DNA from: Eurosta solidaginis
Lineage: Eukaryota; Arthropoda; Insecta; Diptera; Tephritidae
Reading direction: 5' to 3'
Assembly: GCF_040869045.1 (NCBI RefSeq)
Contig: NC_090319.1
Span: 304,718,998-304,782,997, forward strand
Length of the DNA: 64,000 nucleotides
Shown: piece by piece, positions 10,818 to 22,800 of the stretch
Layout of the letters: every line of letters starts with the position of its first letter
Numbering within the stretch: position 1 is the first letter of the stretch
Made by a program: the position numbers and the translations under genes
The notes under the pieces: model-generated
Told to the model about the DNA's origin: nothing
The model's database searches: none
Seen by the model: only the letters and a program-made list of their open reading frames with translations

Positions 10818-13800
10818 CTAAGAAACGAATCATATATGTACAAATTAATAGGTAACACAATTACAATAAAAAAAACCGAAGACATACTTCCTGGATAAGG
10901 TAACGTTGAATACGGATTAAATCCCTGCGGCATTGGTGGTGGCACATATGCTGGATAAGGAACAGCCGGTGTGGCACCATATGGCATCGGCATACCTTGC
11001 ATATGCTGTGGATATGGAGTATTTGAAGCCATTGGTGAGGGTGCATCTGGTACTGATGCTGCTGAACTAGCTGGAGTAGCATCTGCAAAAAATTTTAAAT
11101 TTAACGTAAGTAATTGAAACAGTTAAATATACTAATGAATTCAAACACAAAAATATTTACCACCTCCAGTAGTGGATACGTAATGTGAAGGCAATGTTGG
11201 TGTTGGACCCATTTGCTGACGGCTCGATTCTGTAGTTAGATCTTTAAGTAGTTCTTCTTTTTCTGTTTTGCGTGCAAAACAAAAATCAGATATTTTATTT
11301 TGGAATACAACCAAAAGCTCTGTTAGATCATTATAAAATTTAGTGCCTTCCTTTAAATTGCCAAGCAATTCAATGAAACTGTCGTAGGCTGTTGCCAATT
11401 CTTGATACAGTTTATCGCGCGAACTGCCGGACGTACCGGTTTCGTTGACGAATTGTTCGTGTGCTTGTTGTATATCCGAGATAAGTGTTGCTTGACGTTT
11501 CACACTGTCTCTAACTTGAGATTGTAATGGATTCAAAACTTGTCCGATGTGACTCAAAGAAATTGCAGGCTCATCTATAGCTCCATCTTTTTGTAATGCC
11601 GATAAGAACTCATCTTTCATATTGAATGTTGCTGATTTTAATTCAAGTTCGATTGCATCACGTTCTGCTTTTATGGTTTCCACGGCCTCCATAAGAGTCT
11701 TTAGTTTTTGTACACTAGCGCAATTTGGATCCACACTACCGCCAGCTGATGGGATGGCTTGCTGTATTTGCTCGGGGCGCATTGATAGAAGTTCGATACC
11801 CTAAAAGCATAAAATTAGGAATAATTAATTTTAAAAATAAATAACAATTTTTAATACAAATATGGGAAAAATGTTATCAAAATTCATAAGAAATCAAATT
11901 TTCAGACACCTAATGCCTGTGTAAAGGCTTTATGAAATAATTATCCAAGTTTTCTACATTAAAGCCCTTATTGAACTCAATCTTCCATACAAAATAAAAA
12001 TTCTTAATTATCTCATTATTGCATTATTGAATGCCCAATGGAGTGAAAAATCTAGTCTTGATTGTTTTGTGGTTCCGATTTTATTGTCAGTGTAACAAAT
12101 GACAATCAAAAATAAATTATTTTCAATAATTTACGAAACAGAAAAAAATCAGAAAAATGCAAGTTATTATTTTGCAGCATTTGCAGGAAAAGATAATATG
12201 GATTTTGAAAAAATTGGCACATTCTTCGTTATGCCCATATATGTAATACTCCTATACAGAGATGTAAAAAGATTGAATCAATTGATTTTTGTGATTTTTT
12301 GGTTGCATATTATAAATCTCCATTCCTGAATGGCTTAAAATACTTAAACTCAAAGCTAGAGTGTGTGTGTTATTGAATGGTAAAATATAATTCAATATAG
12401 GGTGTGAATGTAGGAACCATTCCCAATCTTTAATGAATGTAAACTTGAATGCACACTTTTTTCCATTCAGTACTAAATACTTTTTCCCCAAGTTTATTTT
12501 TTTGTTTACTTTCATTGCCATCAGATATGTTAAATCAATTTAGGAGTTGAGTGCAAAAAGGCATAAAATTGGTTAATAGCAAAAATAGCCCCTTCTAATT
12601 ATTCAAGGAGTTTAATATTTAAGAATTCATGAGCTTAACAACACTGGCTTATAATTATTGAATATCAATTATTATGTTTGCTTAAGTGCAATTGAAAAGA
12701 AAGAAGGATTTACTGGTATATTGCGATGGTACCATTTCGAAAACAAACAAGTAGTTAATTATAAACCAGGAAAGTCTTAAATCATCTGCATGGTGTCCGA
12801 ACATAAGACATACAAGAAATAGTACTTCATAGCAGATTTTGTATACTTCGTAATTGGGTATATTTTTTTAATTAATCGTTTGAGATCAAAAAATGTTAGG
12901 CTCTTGTGAGTTAATTGGTTTCCTTTTTCGGTAAATTTCGCGGATAACTCGCTTACATACAACCATAGGGCTCTTGATTATATAAAGTACACAAAAGATA
13001 TGAAAATATAGTCGAATCTGGCTGAAACTTCGCAAAGACAATCTATTGCTTTCTTGTTATATGTCAAAATGTTCCTACTTATTTTGCTATTGTTGTAAAA
13101 GAGATTTTGTAAATGAACACATTGTGCATTGACCAAATAGAGTAAATTGTGGATATTTTTTGTCGATAATATAACAAAAACAGATACTTGAGTTTAAGTC
13201 ATTTAAGTACATGAAAGTACATAGGTCCATCGGCGATTTCGTTAGAGCTTCCTAATTCCGAGAATTTCGATAAACATATGAATGGTAATCGCGAAAAACG
13301 TGGTAAGCGACACTTTTTTTTAAAACTTGTTTTTTGGCAGATTTCCACCAATATTGATCTACACTTAGCTGAAGCACCAAATTTCCCGAAATTATGTACC
13401 CTATAGCTGTAGAAATACAGTTAGAAATATTCAGTGAGTGGAAAAACGTTACAAGTGACACGCGAAATAATACGTACAACAATGTGGAAAATTATTGCTA
13501 AGTGTAATAGAGGATCAAAAAGAAAAGATAATAGTGATAATTGGAAAAATAATAAAAGAAAAAAGTTAAGAGATAGTGGAAAAAATTACGTAACAAGAAA
13601 AAATCAAAATATACCCTGTAAAAACGCTCCAGAAGAGGTAACATGGAAAAACGTTGTAAGTGTACATCACTTCATTTCTGCTTTATTTATTTTATAAAAC
13701 AGGTTTCTGATTGCCGATGTCTCTTTAGTTGCCAAAAATTTTGTTTAATTCAAATAAAACAACATTTTCATAAATCCTATGAAAAAAATTACAATGAACA

Positions 13801-16800
13801 AACGGCATTTTTGGCCTCTTTAATCGAACTGAGCGAGCCTAAGAGAAGAAGATCTAAAACATTCACTAGTAAGCGCAACGTTACTATCAACTATTTTTTG
13901 TTAAACCAGAATGGAAGACAAGAGAGAGTTTGCATAAAAATGATTTGTCACACATTTCAGGTAAATGGGTATACGTTAGATTGGGTCGGCTATATACTAG
14001 AGCGGATCGAAAACAAAAAAAAAATATTTGATCCTTGAAGAAAAATACTACCGAAATCGTTTCTTAATTGTAACTTGGTTATTTGACAATTGATTTTTAA
14101 AATCGATATATCGTTATTTTTGGTATCGAGAAGCTCTATAATTACTTCTTATGTCCTTTTAAGCTCTGCAGTTGTGCTTCACAAGACAAAAATAATGACA
14201 CAATTTTTTTTTTTGATCGATATTGTTTTATTTTTTCATTGCATCCACTTTAGATAACGGCACGCAGAATGGATATGCTGGTTGAAAAATTAAAAAATGG
14301 AATGGATATTAAAGACCAACGCGGAAAGCATGAGAACCGTCCTCATAAGATTATAGACGAAGAAAGGAGAAAAGTTATATATAAGTTAAGTATATATTAA
14401 GCTTTCCCAGCCAAGAAAGCCATTATAGTCGTTCTTCCTCGAGAAAGGATTACTTAAGCCCAGATTTGAGCATCTCAAAGATGTATGAGTTATTTAAAGC
14501 AAAATACCCCAATAGTACGATGCATTATATCACATTTAGACATATTTTTAATACGGAGCATAACTTACGATTTGGTTCTCCCAGAAGCGATAGTTATAAG
14601 GTTTGTGATAAGTTCTTCATTGAAATTATTACATCTGTGAGTGATGAGCAACTACAGAGAATAGAAAACTTCGCCAAATTACATCACGAGAAAGCAGAGG
14701 GCTTATGCCCAATTGAGACAAGATTCTAGCGCCGCCGCCAATTCTGATAGTGTTGTTGTTATTTGTGTCGATATGCAGCAAGTGATTTTGACGCCAAATC
14801 TTACTCATTCTGATGTTTATTATCAGCGTCAATACTCAAACTATAACTTCACCGTACATACTCTTCCACACAATAACGTTGATATGTATAGTTGGCACGA
14901 AACAGTGGCAAATAGAGAAGCTGCGGAAATCGCTTCATGTATTTGGAAACATATCACAAGAAACTACAGTGTACTCAAACGAGGGCAACTTAGAAAATTA
15001 ATAATTTGCTCGGATAGATGCGTTGGACAAAATAATAACTGGGCAATAATTTTCCTGTGTCACAGCTTTCTAAGAAAGTACTTCACCGAAGTCAAACAAA
15101 ATTTTTTGACTTCTGGTCATAGCTTTCTTCCGTGTGATCGAGATTTTGCGCTTATTGAAAAAAAAAAGAAAGCGTCACAACTTTATGTTCCAAACGATGT
15201 TTCGCGGCTAATTGAATCAGCGAGACCACCAAATCCGTGTAGGGTACATGAGATGGCTCTAAATGATTTCAAAAATTTTGATGTTCTCAAGGAAATTTTT
15301 CGTAAAGACTACGTGCAAAATAACTGAAGCACGATGGATTCAGATTTCCGCTGATGAACCAAATATGCTTCGAATACGAAAAAATCATGGCATTGCAGAA
15401 ATGTGGTCGTGCTACAATCTTAACCCCAAAAGAACAACAAATTTTACGTTGAAGCCTCTTCGGGGAGAGCTTATTAAATTAAGTGATGTAAAGAAAAAAG
15501 ATATTCTTTCAATGGCAGCATATTTGCCGAATATTTATGCCGAGTTTAATAAATCTATCTGCGGTTAAATTTACATGGAATATCTTACAACAGAAAAAAG
15601 TTCAAACCCAAATTTTTTGTTATATTGTTAAGTTTTTTATATTACCATACATGGAAGAAGAAGAAAACAAAACAATGAAACAAAATTTCTTCAATATCTT
15701 CTTTATTTAAATGCGAGGTGCTTTCTCTTTTAAGGTGGAAAAACGTTGTAAATGCCATCATCCATGATGCTGTGCGTAGTGGAAAAACGTTGCAAGTGAC
15801 TAGGCAGTGAACATACAACGTTTTTCCACTGAAAAAATTTTGAAACAGTGAATTGAGATGTAATTCCAAAACAAAATTCAGCAATTTTTTGTATACAAGT
15901 TTTCGTTAACATATTTTTTGAAGAAGCTTAAAAAAAAGAAAAAAACATATTTTCCATAAAAAACGTTTTTTTGTTCTCCTGAAAAATTTTTATTTTGTCG
16001 CTTACTACGTTTTCGCGATTACCATTCATATGTCTATTTCCATGGCATCGTCCTACGGTGATTCAGGCTTTTTCTATTCACCTGATTCACCTTCCCCGTT
16101 TTCCTTCATCTGTGCCACAAAAAAAATTTTCGTTTTGAACAAACTCTTCAGAGGTTATTAACTGGCTCCACCGGACTACAGTTTTTTTACAGCTGATATT
16201 TTAACAGTGTTTGACGGAATATAAATATAGGACCCGAGTGGTTGAGAATAGTCTCTCTGCCTATTTGCACGGCATTGGTAAAAGATTGAAATTGTTTTGG
16301 TTGAATTCTATAAGCTACAACTACCTATAGAGCCTACGATAATTGATTGTAATTAAAAACTATTGTGTTTAGAAGAATATTTTTCTTAGAAAATAGGATA
16401 TTGCTATTTCAATTTTCAAACTCACAAACCAGTATAGATACAGTATTTGACCATATACCGCTAGGAAGAACATATGGTTGAACTTAAGAGCTTTTATAAT
16501 GTATTGCCTTTTCTTCAATTGTTTAATCACCAATTGAGGACATGCAAATGTAGGCTAGTACTTTTTAATGCAAGTCTTTTATATGGCACAGTGGTAACAC
16601 TTATTTAAAACGATGACGATTTTCGGAACAGAGATGTTGAAATATTTGTCATTTGCTTTTTTTATTACTAAATTTTTAGGAAAATTTCAATATGAATACT
16701 TTTCCAATTAACTTCTTCGTACTTTATTGTCATTTAAATATGGAAAAAACTGGTCATCACGGACAATAATTAAATTTTTGTGTTAATATTTTGAAGTGGC

Positions 16801-19800
16801 TTTAATTAAATTAATTTGGTGGTTACCGTCAACCAACTACTACGCCTCATGGAATCAGAAGGTCACCAAGTGATCGCGTATGCAGATGACATCTGCGTCA
16901 CCATGCGGGGGAAATTTCCGCAAACTCTTTACAACCTAATGGAAGGGGCACTATCCAAAATTTCGCACTGGGTCACAGCCACAGGTTTGGAAGTCAACCC
17001 GGATAAAACCGAGCTTGTCCTCTTCACGAGGAGGTACAAAGTACCAAATCTAACACCGCCAAGAATTGGGGGTACGTTTTTAGCGTTTAGCGATCAAGTC
17101 AAGTATTTGGGAGTCATTCTGGATAGGAAGCTATTATGGAGTGACCATATAGTGGAACGATGCAAGAAGGCAGCAGCAGCGCTGTTCACCTGCAAGAGGG
17201 CAATTGGCACCTCCTAGGGATTCTCCCCTAAGGTGACATACTGGATTTATACAGCCATTGTGCGCCCGATTCTTCTTTATGGTGTCTTGGTCTGGTGGCC
17301 TGCACTAGCTAAAACTACCTATCTTCAAACTCTTCAAAAGGTGCAACGGAGTTCGGATCTTTGCATCACCGGGGCTCTCGGCTCCAGTCCATCTGAAGCA
17401 CTCAGCACAATGCTATACCTTCCACCTCTTGACCTGGTGGCGAAGGAAATAGCGGCCATCGCCGCTCTACGCATAAGGGAAACAGGTCTCTGGTCAAATG
17501 GATCTAGTGGACACGCAACAATCCTGGGCACGAACGCCCCAGTCCTAATACCGTTGCGCACTGACTACTGCACGCCAAAGAACGTCTTCGTTAAAAACTA
17601 TAGTATATATATACCATCGAGACAGGACTGGAATACCAGACAACATACGGTACCGGGTGCCATCAACATATTCACGGATGGTACTAAGCTTAACGGGAAG
17701 GTGGGAGCAGGCCTCTTTTCGCCGGATCTGGGTCTAGAGGTCTCTTTTCGCCTACCAGATCGCTGTAGTGTTTACCAAGCGGAACTGCTGGCAATACACA
17801 GGGCTGTACACCATCTCGGGTCTATGCCTAAGGATGGTAAACGGGTGTTTATTTTCTCAGACAGCCAGGCCGCATTAAAGGCCCTGGACTCATTCGTGGA
17901 CAACGCAAAGTCGGTCACTGAATGCCGCAGATCTCTTAACGAGATGGCTCAGCACTTCAGTATCAGCCTTATATGGGTACCTGGGCACAGGGATATTGAA
18001 AGCAATTGCAGAGCAGACGAGCTGGCCAGAAGAGGCACCACCGACCATATCCTTGCGGGAAATGGTTCGGTAGGTATAGCCACTTTCAGGCTTCGTGTGA
18101 ACACAAGCACTATAAGAATTGCAAATGGACTATGGTCAGCCATATCATCGTGTGAGACATTCAGGCAAACCTGGCCCTCATATGACAAGGGGCGCACAGA
18201 AGCGCTTCTGATTTTAAACAAATCTGTTCTATCGTCCCTGATAAGGGTTCTAACAGGGCATTTCTTAATAGGCACGCATGGTGCTAGAATGGGGGTAACG
18301 ACCTTCGACTATTGTCGCAGCTGCAGATGTACAGAAGAGGAAGAGTGTGCAGCACCTTCTCTGTCATTGTCCAACGCTTAGTAGGCGTAGGTTGACCATC
18401 CTTGGTAAACCTTTTCTACATGACCTCGCTGAAGTCTCTACCTATGAAGTAAAGGCTCTAGCAAAATTTATAATTTCCACAAGGTTGTTAGACCCGCTTT
18501 AGGCAGGGTAGGGGTCCTCTTTGAGACCGTATAGGGTATTACAATGGGCCCATTGGTGGCCTAAGTAGTGAGCTGTTACCATAGTGTCCAGCTCAGCCCT
18601 TGCAACCTAGCCTAACCTAATTAAATTCAACCATGTGATATTTGAGCGGGTTTTGTGCATGTGCGACATTTTTCATAATTGATTGGTACTAGAAGTGTGT
18701 GCACACTCAGCAAAGAATGCATTCATTTGAATGCTTATTCTGTGTTGAAAAATGTTTGTGTTTCATTCAATTACTTCATTGTTTCCTCGAATGAGTTAAG
18801 GAGTGCATTCTTTTTTTCCACTACTGGATGAAGAATGGGTTGACTTTTAAGCCACATTGCTTAGCAAGGAATGAATGAATGAAGAGAAAGCATTCTTAAA
18901 TCAATGATTTAAAATTTCAAATGATTGCACAGTTTTACAGCTCTGCTCCTATATTGCTAATAGAAAATTCTCGCAATGTGTTTTGAATTCGAAATCAAAA
19001 GAAGACAGCCTACAAAATTTTTGTGATTGTAGCACCATAAGTGTGACAAGAAAAATGTTAAATTTAGGTACATTCGATTATTGAATACAAAAACAAAAAC
19101 GTTTAAACAGCAATATATCGGCACACTTTGTAGCAACATAGGAATATTACATATATGGTTATGCCCAACATCTGTGAAGAGTTCCGCATGTATTTTATTT
19201 TGATCTTTAAAGTTAATGAGGAATTTGTTGCTATCCATTATAACTATTTTTATAAAAACAAGTAAGGAAGGTTAAGTTCGGGTGTAACCGAACATTACAT
19301 ACTCAGTTGAGAGCTATGGTGGCAACATTAGGGAAAATAACCATGTAGGAAAATGAACCGAGGGTAACCCTGGAATGTGTTTGTATGAGATGTGTATCAA
19401 ATGAAAGTTATTAAAGAGTATTTTAAGAGGGAGTGGGCCATAGTTCTATAGGTGGACGCCATTTAGGGATACCGCCATAAAGGTGGATCAGGGTTGACTC
19501 TAGAATTTGTTTGTACGATATGGGTATCAAATGAAAAGTGTTAATGAGTATTTTAAAAGGGAGTGATCCTTATTTCCATAGGTGGACGCCGTTTCGAGAT
19601 ATCGCCATAAAGGTGGACTAGGGGTGACCCTAAAATTTGTTTGTACGATATGAGTATCAAATGAAAGGGGTTAATGAACATTTTAAAAGGCAGTGGGCCT
19701 TAGTTCTATAGGTGGACGCCTTTTCGAGATATCGCCATAAAGGTGGACCAGGGGTGACTCTAGAATGCGTTTGTACAATATGGGTATCAAACGAAAGGTG

Positions 19801-22800
19801 TTAATGAGTATTTCAAAAGGGCGTGGGGTTTAGTTCTACAGGTGGACGCGGTTTCGAGATATCGCCATAAAGGTGGACCAGGGGTGACTCTAGAATGTGT
19901 TTGTACGATATGGGTATCAAATTAAAGGTATTAATGAAGGTTTTAAAAGCGAGTGGTGGTAGTTGTATAGGTGGTCGCTTTTTCGAGATATCGCCATAAA
20001 GGTGGACCAGGAGTGACTCTAGAATTTGTTTGTACGATATGGGTATCAAATGAAAGGTGTTAATGAGTATTTTAAAAGGGAGTGATCCTTAGTTCCATAG
20101 GTGGGCGCCGTTTCGAGATATCGCCATAAAAGTGGACCAGGGGTGACCCTAGAATTTGTTTGTACGATATGAGTATCAAATGAAAGGGGTTAATGAACAT
20201 TTTAAAAGGGAATGGGCCTTAGTTCTATAGGTGGACGCCTTTTCGAGATATCGCCATAAAGGTGGACCAGGGGTGACTCTAGAATGCGTTTGTACAATAT
20301 GGGTATCAAACGAAAGGTGTTAATGAGTATTTCAAAAGGGCGTGGGGTTTAGTTCTACAGGTGGACGCCTTTTCGAGATATCGCCATAAAGGTGAACCAG
20401 GGGTGACTCTAAAATGTGTTTGTACGATATCGGTATCAAATTAAAGGTATTAATGAAGGTTTTAAAAGGGAGTTGTGGTAGTTGTATATCGGCAGAAAGG
20501 TGGACCGGGGGTGACTCTAGAATGCGTTTGTACAATATGGGTATCAAACGAAAGGTATTAATGAGTATTTTAAAAGGGAGTGGGCCTTAGTTCTATAGGC
20601 GGACGCCTTCTAGAGATATAGCCATAAAGGTGGACCAGGGGTGACTAGAATATGTTTGTACGATATGGGCATCAAATGAAAGGTGTTAATGAGTATTTTA
20701 AAAGGGAGTGGGGCTTAGTTCTATAGGTGGACGCCTTTTCGAGATATCGCCATAAAGGTGGACCAGGGGTGACTAGAATGTGTTTGTACGATATGGGTAT
20801 CAAATTAAAGGTATTAATGAGGCTTTTAAAAGGGAGTGGTGGTAGTTGCATATGTGAAGGCGTTTTCCAGATATCGACCAAAATGTGGACCAGGGTGACC
20901 CAGAACATCATCTGTTGGATACCGCTAATTTATTTATATATATAATACCACGAACAGTATTTCTTCCAAGATTTCAAGGATTTTTTATTTCGCCCTGCAG
21001 AACTTTTTCATTTCATTCTACTTAATATGGTAGGTGTCACACCCATTTTACGAATTTTTTTTCTAAAGTTATGTTTTGCGTCAATAAACTAATCCAAATA
21101 CCATGTTTCATCCTTTTTTTCGTATTTGGTATAGAATTATGGCATTTTTTTCGTTTTTCGTAATTTTCGATATCGAAAAAGTGGGCGTGGTCATAGTCCA
21201 ATTTCGGCCATTTTTTATACCAATACAAAGTGAGTTCAGATAAGTACGTGAACTGAGTTTAGTAAAGATATATCGATTTTTGCTCAAGTTATCGTATTAA
21301 CGGCCGAGCGGAAGGACAGACGATCGACTGTGTATAAAAACTGGGCGTGGCTTCAACCGATTTCGCCCTTTTTCACAGAAATAAGTTATCGTCCCAGAAT
21401 CTAAGCCCCTACCAAATTTCACAAGGATTGGTAAATTTTTGTTCGACCTATGGCATTAAAAGTATCCTAGACAAATTAAATGAAAAAGGGCGGAGCCACG
21501 CCCATTTTGAAATTTTCTTTTATTTTTGCATTTTGTTGCACCATACCATTACTGGAGTTGAATGCTGACATAATTTACTTATATACTGTAAAGATATTAA
21601 ATTTTTTGTTAAAATTTGACTTTAAAAAAATTTTTTTTAAAAGTGGGCGCGGTCGTTCACCGATTTTGCTAATTTTTATTAAGCATACATATAGTAATAG
21701 GAGTAACGTTCCTGCCAAATTTCATCATGATATCTTCAACGACTGCCAAATTACAGCTTGCAAAACTTTTAAATTACCTTCTTTTAAAAGTGGGCGGTGC
21801 TCCGCCCATTGTCCAAAATTTTACTAATTTTCTATTCTGCGTCATAAGTTCAACTCACCTACCAAGTTTCATCGCTTTATTCGTCTTTGGTAATGAATTT
21901 TCGCACTTTTTTGGTTTTTCGAAATTTTCGATATCGAAAAAGTGGGCGTGGTTATAGTCCGATATTGTTCATTTTAAATAGCGATCTGAGATGAGTGCTC
22001 AGGAACCTACATACCAAATTTCATCAAGATACCTAAAAATTTACTCAAGTTATCGTGTTAACGGACGGACGGACGGACATGCCTCAATCAAATTATCGAT
22101 CCTGATTATTTTGATATATGGAAGTCTATATCTATCTCGATTCCTTTATACCTGTACAACCAACCGTTATCCAATCAAAGTTAATATACTCTGTGACCTC
22201 TGCTCAACTGAGTATAAAAAGATTGATATTAATTGATATTAAGCAATATGAGCATGTCTCGCTAATTAAATACAGATAAAAATCGCAACATTATTTGGGG
22301 CTGCTGACAAATGTTCGTTAATGAAGCAAGTGGCCCTGTATGAAAAAGAAAAATTTATGATTTCATTACACGACTCTATTAAGTTTCTGCGTGAGATCGG
22401 TATAAGCTTGTTACAATCATAATCAAAACTTTGGATTTTTTTGTTTGAACTTCTAAAATATTTAGAGTATTTATTTAATACAATTCATAGAAAACCGGAA
22501 AATTAAAAACATTTATGAGCAGGACATAAACAACTTGAAAATACTGCTTAGCCTTTTTTCGTATTTGCCAGTTTCCAGTACACTCAATCTTTATACTCAC
22601 CTTTTGATTATTCTCAAACTTCTGACGCACTACTTTATCCGCTTCAATCGCATTTGTGATCACTTCACGATACTTTTTGGCATTTGTACGGAACATTTCG
22701 GTAAGCTTATCAGATGGAATACGTGTCCATTTTTGTTTAAATTGATTGCGTAATTGATTGTCGGAGTCTCGCTCTTCGTCGAGCAAACGTTCGGTTTCAT

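Larger units (their letters stand above)
13274..16033 (+). mobile_element. DNA transposon T1 with TIRs and multi-exon transposase relic
   Basis: Near-perfect terminal inverted repeats of about 41 bp bound a 2,760-bp element. Both begin ACATATGAATGGTAATCGCG and continue to GTAAGCGACA, with one indel and one mismatch. The ends include the palindrome CATATG, so the target duplication (CATATG, ATAT or TA) cannot be decided from one copy. Inside, a gene with at least three exons encodes a protein of the widespread arthropod transposon-like family with a SHYSR...YLSPDL motif and a SDxCxGQN box. Seven or more copies of a GAAAAACGT-centred motif lie in the two subterminal regions. It sits in ALiX intron 4 in the opposite orientation to the host gene. 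Confidence 0.8.

Noticed and set aside
19813..20911. Minus-strand frames of 71-79 codons with repeated [19 protein letters not shown]
   Set aside because: They follow the tandem array whose 129-bp period is divisible by three, so the frame stays open by arithmetic. Codon content is that of the repeat and copies in other arrays break it freely.
22475..22600. 41-codon extension of ALiX exon 4
   Set aside because: It reads past a GTGAGT donor; joining to exon 5 restores the conserved V domain instead.
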